Shown: piece by piece, positions 61,749-64,000 of the stretch
Numbering within the stretch: position 1 is the stretch's first letter
Layout: each line of letters opens with the position of its first letter
Assembly: GCF_006402735.1 (NCBI RefSeq)
Contig: NZ_CP017174.1
Coordinates: 1,615,001 to 1,679,000 of the forward strand
Reading direction: 5' to 3'
DNA from: Myxococcus xanthus
GTDB taxonomy: Bacteria; Myxococcota; Myxococcia; Myxococcales; Myxococcaceae
DNA: 64,000 nucleotides
Notes under the pieces: generated by a model
The model's database searches: none
Told to the model about the DNA's origin: nothing
Seen by the model: the letters and a program-made list of their open reading frames with translations, nothing else
Program-made: the position numbers and the translations under genes

Positions 61749-63269
61749 CTACCGGTTGAGGATGGCCACGAGGCGCTCCCCGGCCTCGGGCAACGCCAAC
61801 GGCGTGCCTGACGTCTCCGTGGCCAGTCCTTCCGCATCGTCAGTGCCCCCACGCGCGTACAGCCCCTTCAACCAGGCGGCGGCCGCGGGGTTCCTCCAAT
61901 AGTCCTCGTTGAACCGCTCCGTGAGGCGCGCGGTGAGCTGGGTCTCCAGGGCCCAGGACCGCAGGTAGTGCGCCACGTACAGCTGCGGGTCCACGTCGTG
62001 GAGGAAGAAGCCAGGGTGTGGCTCGACGAAGAGCGCATGGCGCTGCCCGTCGGCGTATTCGTCCGCGCGTTCCGTGGAGGCGCCCCGCTGCGTCAGGGAC
62101 AGCTCGTAGGTCAGCTTGGCCGCGTGACGCCGCAGCAGCGTGAGGGCCTGGAAGGCGGCCAGTCGCACCGTGTCCCGCGCGGCCACGGTGGGCAGTCCCA
62201 GGTAGCGCTTGAGCCACTCGGGGGACAGGAGCAGCCGTTCGAAGACGGCGGCGTGGGCCTCCGTCACGGACGCGTCGCCCAGCCGGCGCAGCTCCATGGG
62301 CAGCGTGTCGGAGACGTGGGCGCGGTGCTGCGCGTGGCCCATCTCATGGAGCAGGCTGGCCAGCCCGTCGATGCCGCCGCGAGGCTGGAGCACCAGGCGG
62401 ATGTCGTCCGGCACGCGCACCACGGCGACGAAGGGGCGCGGTGACTTGCCGGGCCGGGCCTCGTCGTCGATGCGGATGCGGCCTCCGGCGTTGGGCGTCA
62501 GGCCCCACTCGCCCAGCCAGCGCACCACGGCGGGGAAGGCGTCCTCGCGCCGGAAGAGGCCGTCCATCCACGGGGCCTGGAGCGCGGCCTGCAAGTCATG
62601 CCTGCGGGCCTCTCCGCCGGGCAATGGACGCAGCAGCGGGTCCACCTTCTTGAGGACGTAGGCGAGCACGTCGCGGTAGGCGTCCTCCGTGCGCGCGAGC
62701 AGCTTCGCGGCGGACTCGGCCAGCTTGGCGAAGTCGATGCCGGTGACGTCCTGGCGCAGGGCGGGGTAGTTCTTCGCGCCCAACTGCTCCGCGGTGTGCA
62801 GGGCCGCATCGCGCCGGTCGCCGTAACGGGTGCGGTTCTGCCAGAGGAACTCGCCGGTGGCACGCTCCAGCAGGGCGCGGCGGCCCCGGGCGGACTCGTG
62901 GGGAATGCGGCCCAGCGCCTCGCCGAAGGAGTAGGTCTGGTCGTCCACCATCAGCCGAGCCTGGGCCTCCAGCGAGGCAATGGCCTCCACGTGACGGCCG
63001 GCGAGCGCGTCCTCGACGTGCGAGGCCACCAGCTCACGCACCAGTCGGATGCGGCGGACGGTGAGGGGCTCGTTCTTCGATTGGGCCTTGGCGAGCGCCT
63101 CGTTGGCGGCGGCGAAGGTGTCCGGAGACGACAGCTCGGGGAAGGAGGCGTGGAGCTGGCTGGGGGAAACATCCAGCGCGAGCCCGGCGCCTTGCCGGTA
63201 GTTCAGCGTGGCGAGCTCGGCGAGGAAGTCGTCCAGCCGCGTACGGACGGAGTGCAGGGGACGGTCCAT
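61749..63269 (-). CDS. M3-like gluzincin metallopeptidase
   Basis: A 506-residue peptidase with zinc motif HEMGH at 308-312 inside a mostly helical protein. A tyrosine-rich C-terminal lobe contains YVAHYLRSWALE. The overall layout resembles the M3/M2-like gluzincins, or carboxypeptidase-Taq-like forms, rather than thermolysin. No signal peptide is present, so it is cytoplasmic, unlike the lipoprotein M3 peptidase at 14197-16254. It converges on the small protein gene with 18 bases between stops. Confidence 0.75.
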   Translation of the reverse strand: MDRPLHSVRTRLDDFLAELATLNYRQGAGLALDVSPSQLHASFPELSSPDTFAAANEALAKAQSKNEPLTVRRIRLVRELVASHVEDALAGRHVEAIASLEAQARLMVDDQTYSFGEALGRIPHESARGRRALLERATGEFLWQNRTRYGDRRDAALHTAEQLGAKNYPALRQDVTGIDFAKLAESAAKLLARTEDAYRDVLAYVLKKVDPLLRPLPGGEARRHDLQAALQAPWMDGLFRREDAFPAVVRWLGEWGLTPNAGGRIRIDDEARPGKSPRPFVAVVRVPDDIRLVLQPRGGIDGLASLLHEMGHAQHRAHVSDTLPMELRRLGDASVTEAHAAVFERLLLSPEWLKRYLGLPTVAARDTVRLAAFQALTLLRRHAAKLTYELSLTQRGASTERADEYADGQRHALFVEPHPGFFLHDVDPQLYVAHYLRSWALETQLTARLTERFNEDYWRNPAAAAWLKGLYARGGTDDAEGLATETSGTPLALPEAGERLVAILNR

Positions 63270-63335
63270 GGGGGCGCGGAAGGTAACAGGAAGCGGGCGG
63301 CGCGAAAGGGCGATGCGCGCGTAGAGTGCCGCCGC

Positions 63336-63446
63336 ATGACATCTGCGGTGGACACAGGGATGGGGGGCGGCGTGCCGGAGCACGTGGCGCATGGCGCGGG
63401 CTCGTACGCTGAGGCTGTCCGCCCGGTGGGCGAGGTGGCGGCATGA
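63336..63446 (+). CDS. Small upstream ORF overlapping the pseudouridine synthase start
   Basis: A 36-residue reading frame whose stop overlaps the next ATG (ATGA), a coupling geometry used throughout this window. Most third codon positions are G or C, but it has no recognisable domain and no clear ribosome-binding site. It may be a translated leader or chance. Confidence 0.3.
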   Translation: MTSAVDTGMGGGVPEHVAHGAGSYAEAVRPVGEVAA

Positions 63447-64000
63447 AGCGCCGGACGTTCCGGGTGGAAGGGGCGCTGGTGGGGAAGGCCGTGGCCCGCG
63501 CGGTCGCGGATGAATTGGGGCTGCCCGAGCCGGGGGCCCGGGGGCTGGTGGAGGTGGGCGCCGTCTACGTGGCGGGCAAGCGGAGCCGGGATGCGAATGC
63601 GCGGCTGACGGCCGGGCAGGTGGTGACGGTGGTGCTGGAGGAGGGCGGGCAGAGCCCTCTATCCGAGGCGCCCCCCGCGCCCGAGCTGCGTGTGCTGTAT
63701 GAGGACGCGGACGTCATCGCCGTGGACAAGCCGGCCGGTGTGTCCGCGCAGCCCACCGAGGGGCGCGTGGGAGACAGCCTGGTGGACCTGGTGGGGGCGA
63801 AGCTGGGACGCCCCGCGGGGTTGGTGCACCGCCTGGACCGGGAGACGTCCGGCGTGACGGTGTTCGGGAAGACGGCGGAGGCCACGTCGGCGCTGGCGGC
63901 CGAGTTCCGGGAGGGACGGGCGCGAAAGCGCTACGTCGCGGCCACCGGGCCGGGTTTGCCCCCGTCGGGCACGGTGGACCTGCCGTTGTCCAAGGACCCG
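63443..64000 (+). CDS. RluA-family pseudouridine synthase (partial, N-terminal 186 residues)
   Basis: The visible part has an S4-like RNA-binding region (about 1-65) and the start of the catalytic domain. It carries IAVDKPAGVSAQP and the signature HRLDRETSG at 129-137, whose aspartate at 132 is the catalytic nucleophile. It converts specific uridines of rRNA or tRNA to pseudouridine; the target site cannot be told from this fragment. The frame is open to the right edge. The ATG overlaps a small upstream ORF. Confidence 0.88.
   Translation, partial: MKRRTFRVEGALVGKAVARAVADELGLPEPGARGLVEVGAVYVAGKRSRDANARLTAGQVVTVVLEEGGQSPLSEAPPAPELRVLYEDADVIAVDKPAGVSAQPTEGRVGDSLVDLVGAKLGRPAGLVHRLDRETSGVTVFGKTAEATSALAAEFREGRARKRYVAATGPGLPPSGTVDLPLSKDP

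Overview
The window is bacterial chromosome of a myxobacterium, most likely Myxococcus or a close relative. The base composition is very GC-rich, with a strong preference for G or C at third codon positions. The content also fits: a minor-pilin/PilY1 operon, many lipoproteins of unknown function, a solitary chemoreceptor, a PhoD-type phosphatase, and a recA promoter carrying a perfect match to the LexA-binding consensus I recall for M. xanthus. There are no rRNA or tRNA genes, no CRISPR array, no insertion sequence and no sign of a prophage. This is ordinary chromosome in which small operons alternate strand every one to five genes.

Layout. 1-4433 (minus) is a type IV pilus priming operon: a small secretin-N-domain-like exported protein, then FimU/GspH-like, PilV, PilW, PilX and PilY1 (cut by the left edge). 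The genes overlap or nearly touch, and a sigma-54-like promoter precedes them. 4675-8377 holds an ArfB-like ribosome-rescue hydrolase, an Ig-like lipoprotein, a class IV-type deacetylase and a VWA protein. 8442-14085 has an alpha/beta hydrolase, an ABC-2 exporter pair, a single-domain response regulator, an amidohydrolase and small unknowns. 14197-18990 has an M3 metallopeptidase lipoprotein, a TatD-type hydrolase and gamma-glutamyltransferase. 19241-22802 is the amino-sugar unit glmU-glmS behind a small ORF. 23019-30482 has a membrane protein, recA, phoD, a GNAT acetyltransferase and tex.

30495-36044 holds an HSP90-family chaperone translationally coupled to a helical-repeat protein, then an MBL-fold hydrolase and a TerB/LETM1-like protein. 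36200-40611 has a FUSC-type exporter, a HEAT-repeat lipoprotein and a HAMP-like membrane protein. 40641-43836 is fmt, a degenerate dehydroquinase-like gene and rsmB. 43840-49152 has a LysR regulator with a probable autoregulatory site, a glycosyltransferase, a cysteine-less thioredoxin-fold protein, a short-chain dehydrogenase and an aminotransferase. 49337-54442 has a secreted alpha/beta-hydrolase-like protein with an anchored partner, an acidic disordered protein, a PP2C phosphatase and a beta-barrel protein. 54694-64000 has a solitary MCP, a PQQ-propeller lipoprotein, a dehydrogenase, a DUF2058 protein, a lipoprotein, a small protein with a sigma-region-4-like patch, a second gluzincin peptidase, and the start of a RluA-type pseudouridine synthase.

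Most genes are housekeeping or envelope functions. The candidates for undescribed biology are the HSP90/helical-repeat pair, the catalytically broken dehydroquinase between fmt and rsmB, the TerB/LETM1-like protein, the secreted pair at 49337-51541, and the small sigma-like protein. Long arginine-, histidine- or alanine-rich open frames opposite real genes were discarded as GC-rich shadows.
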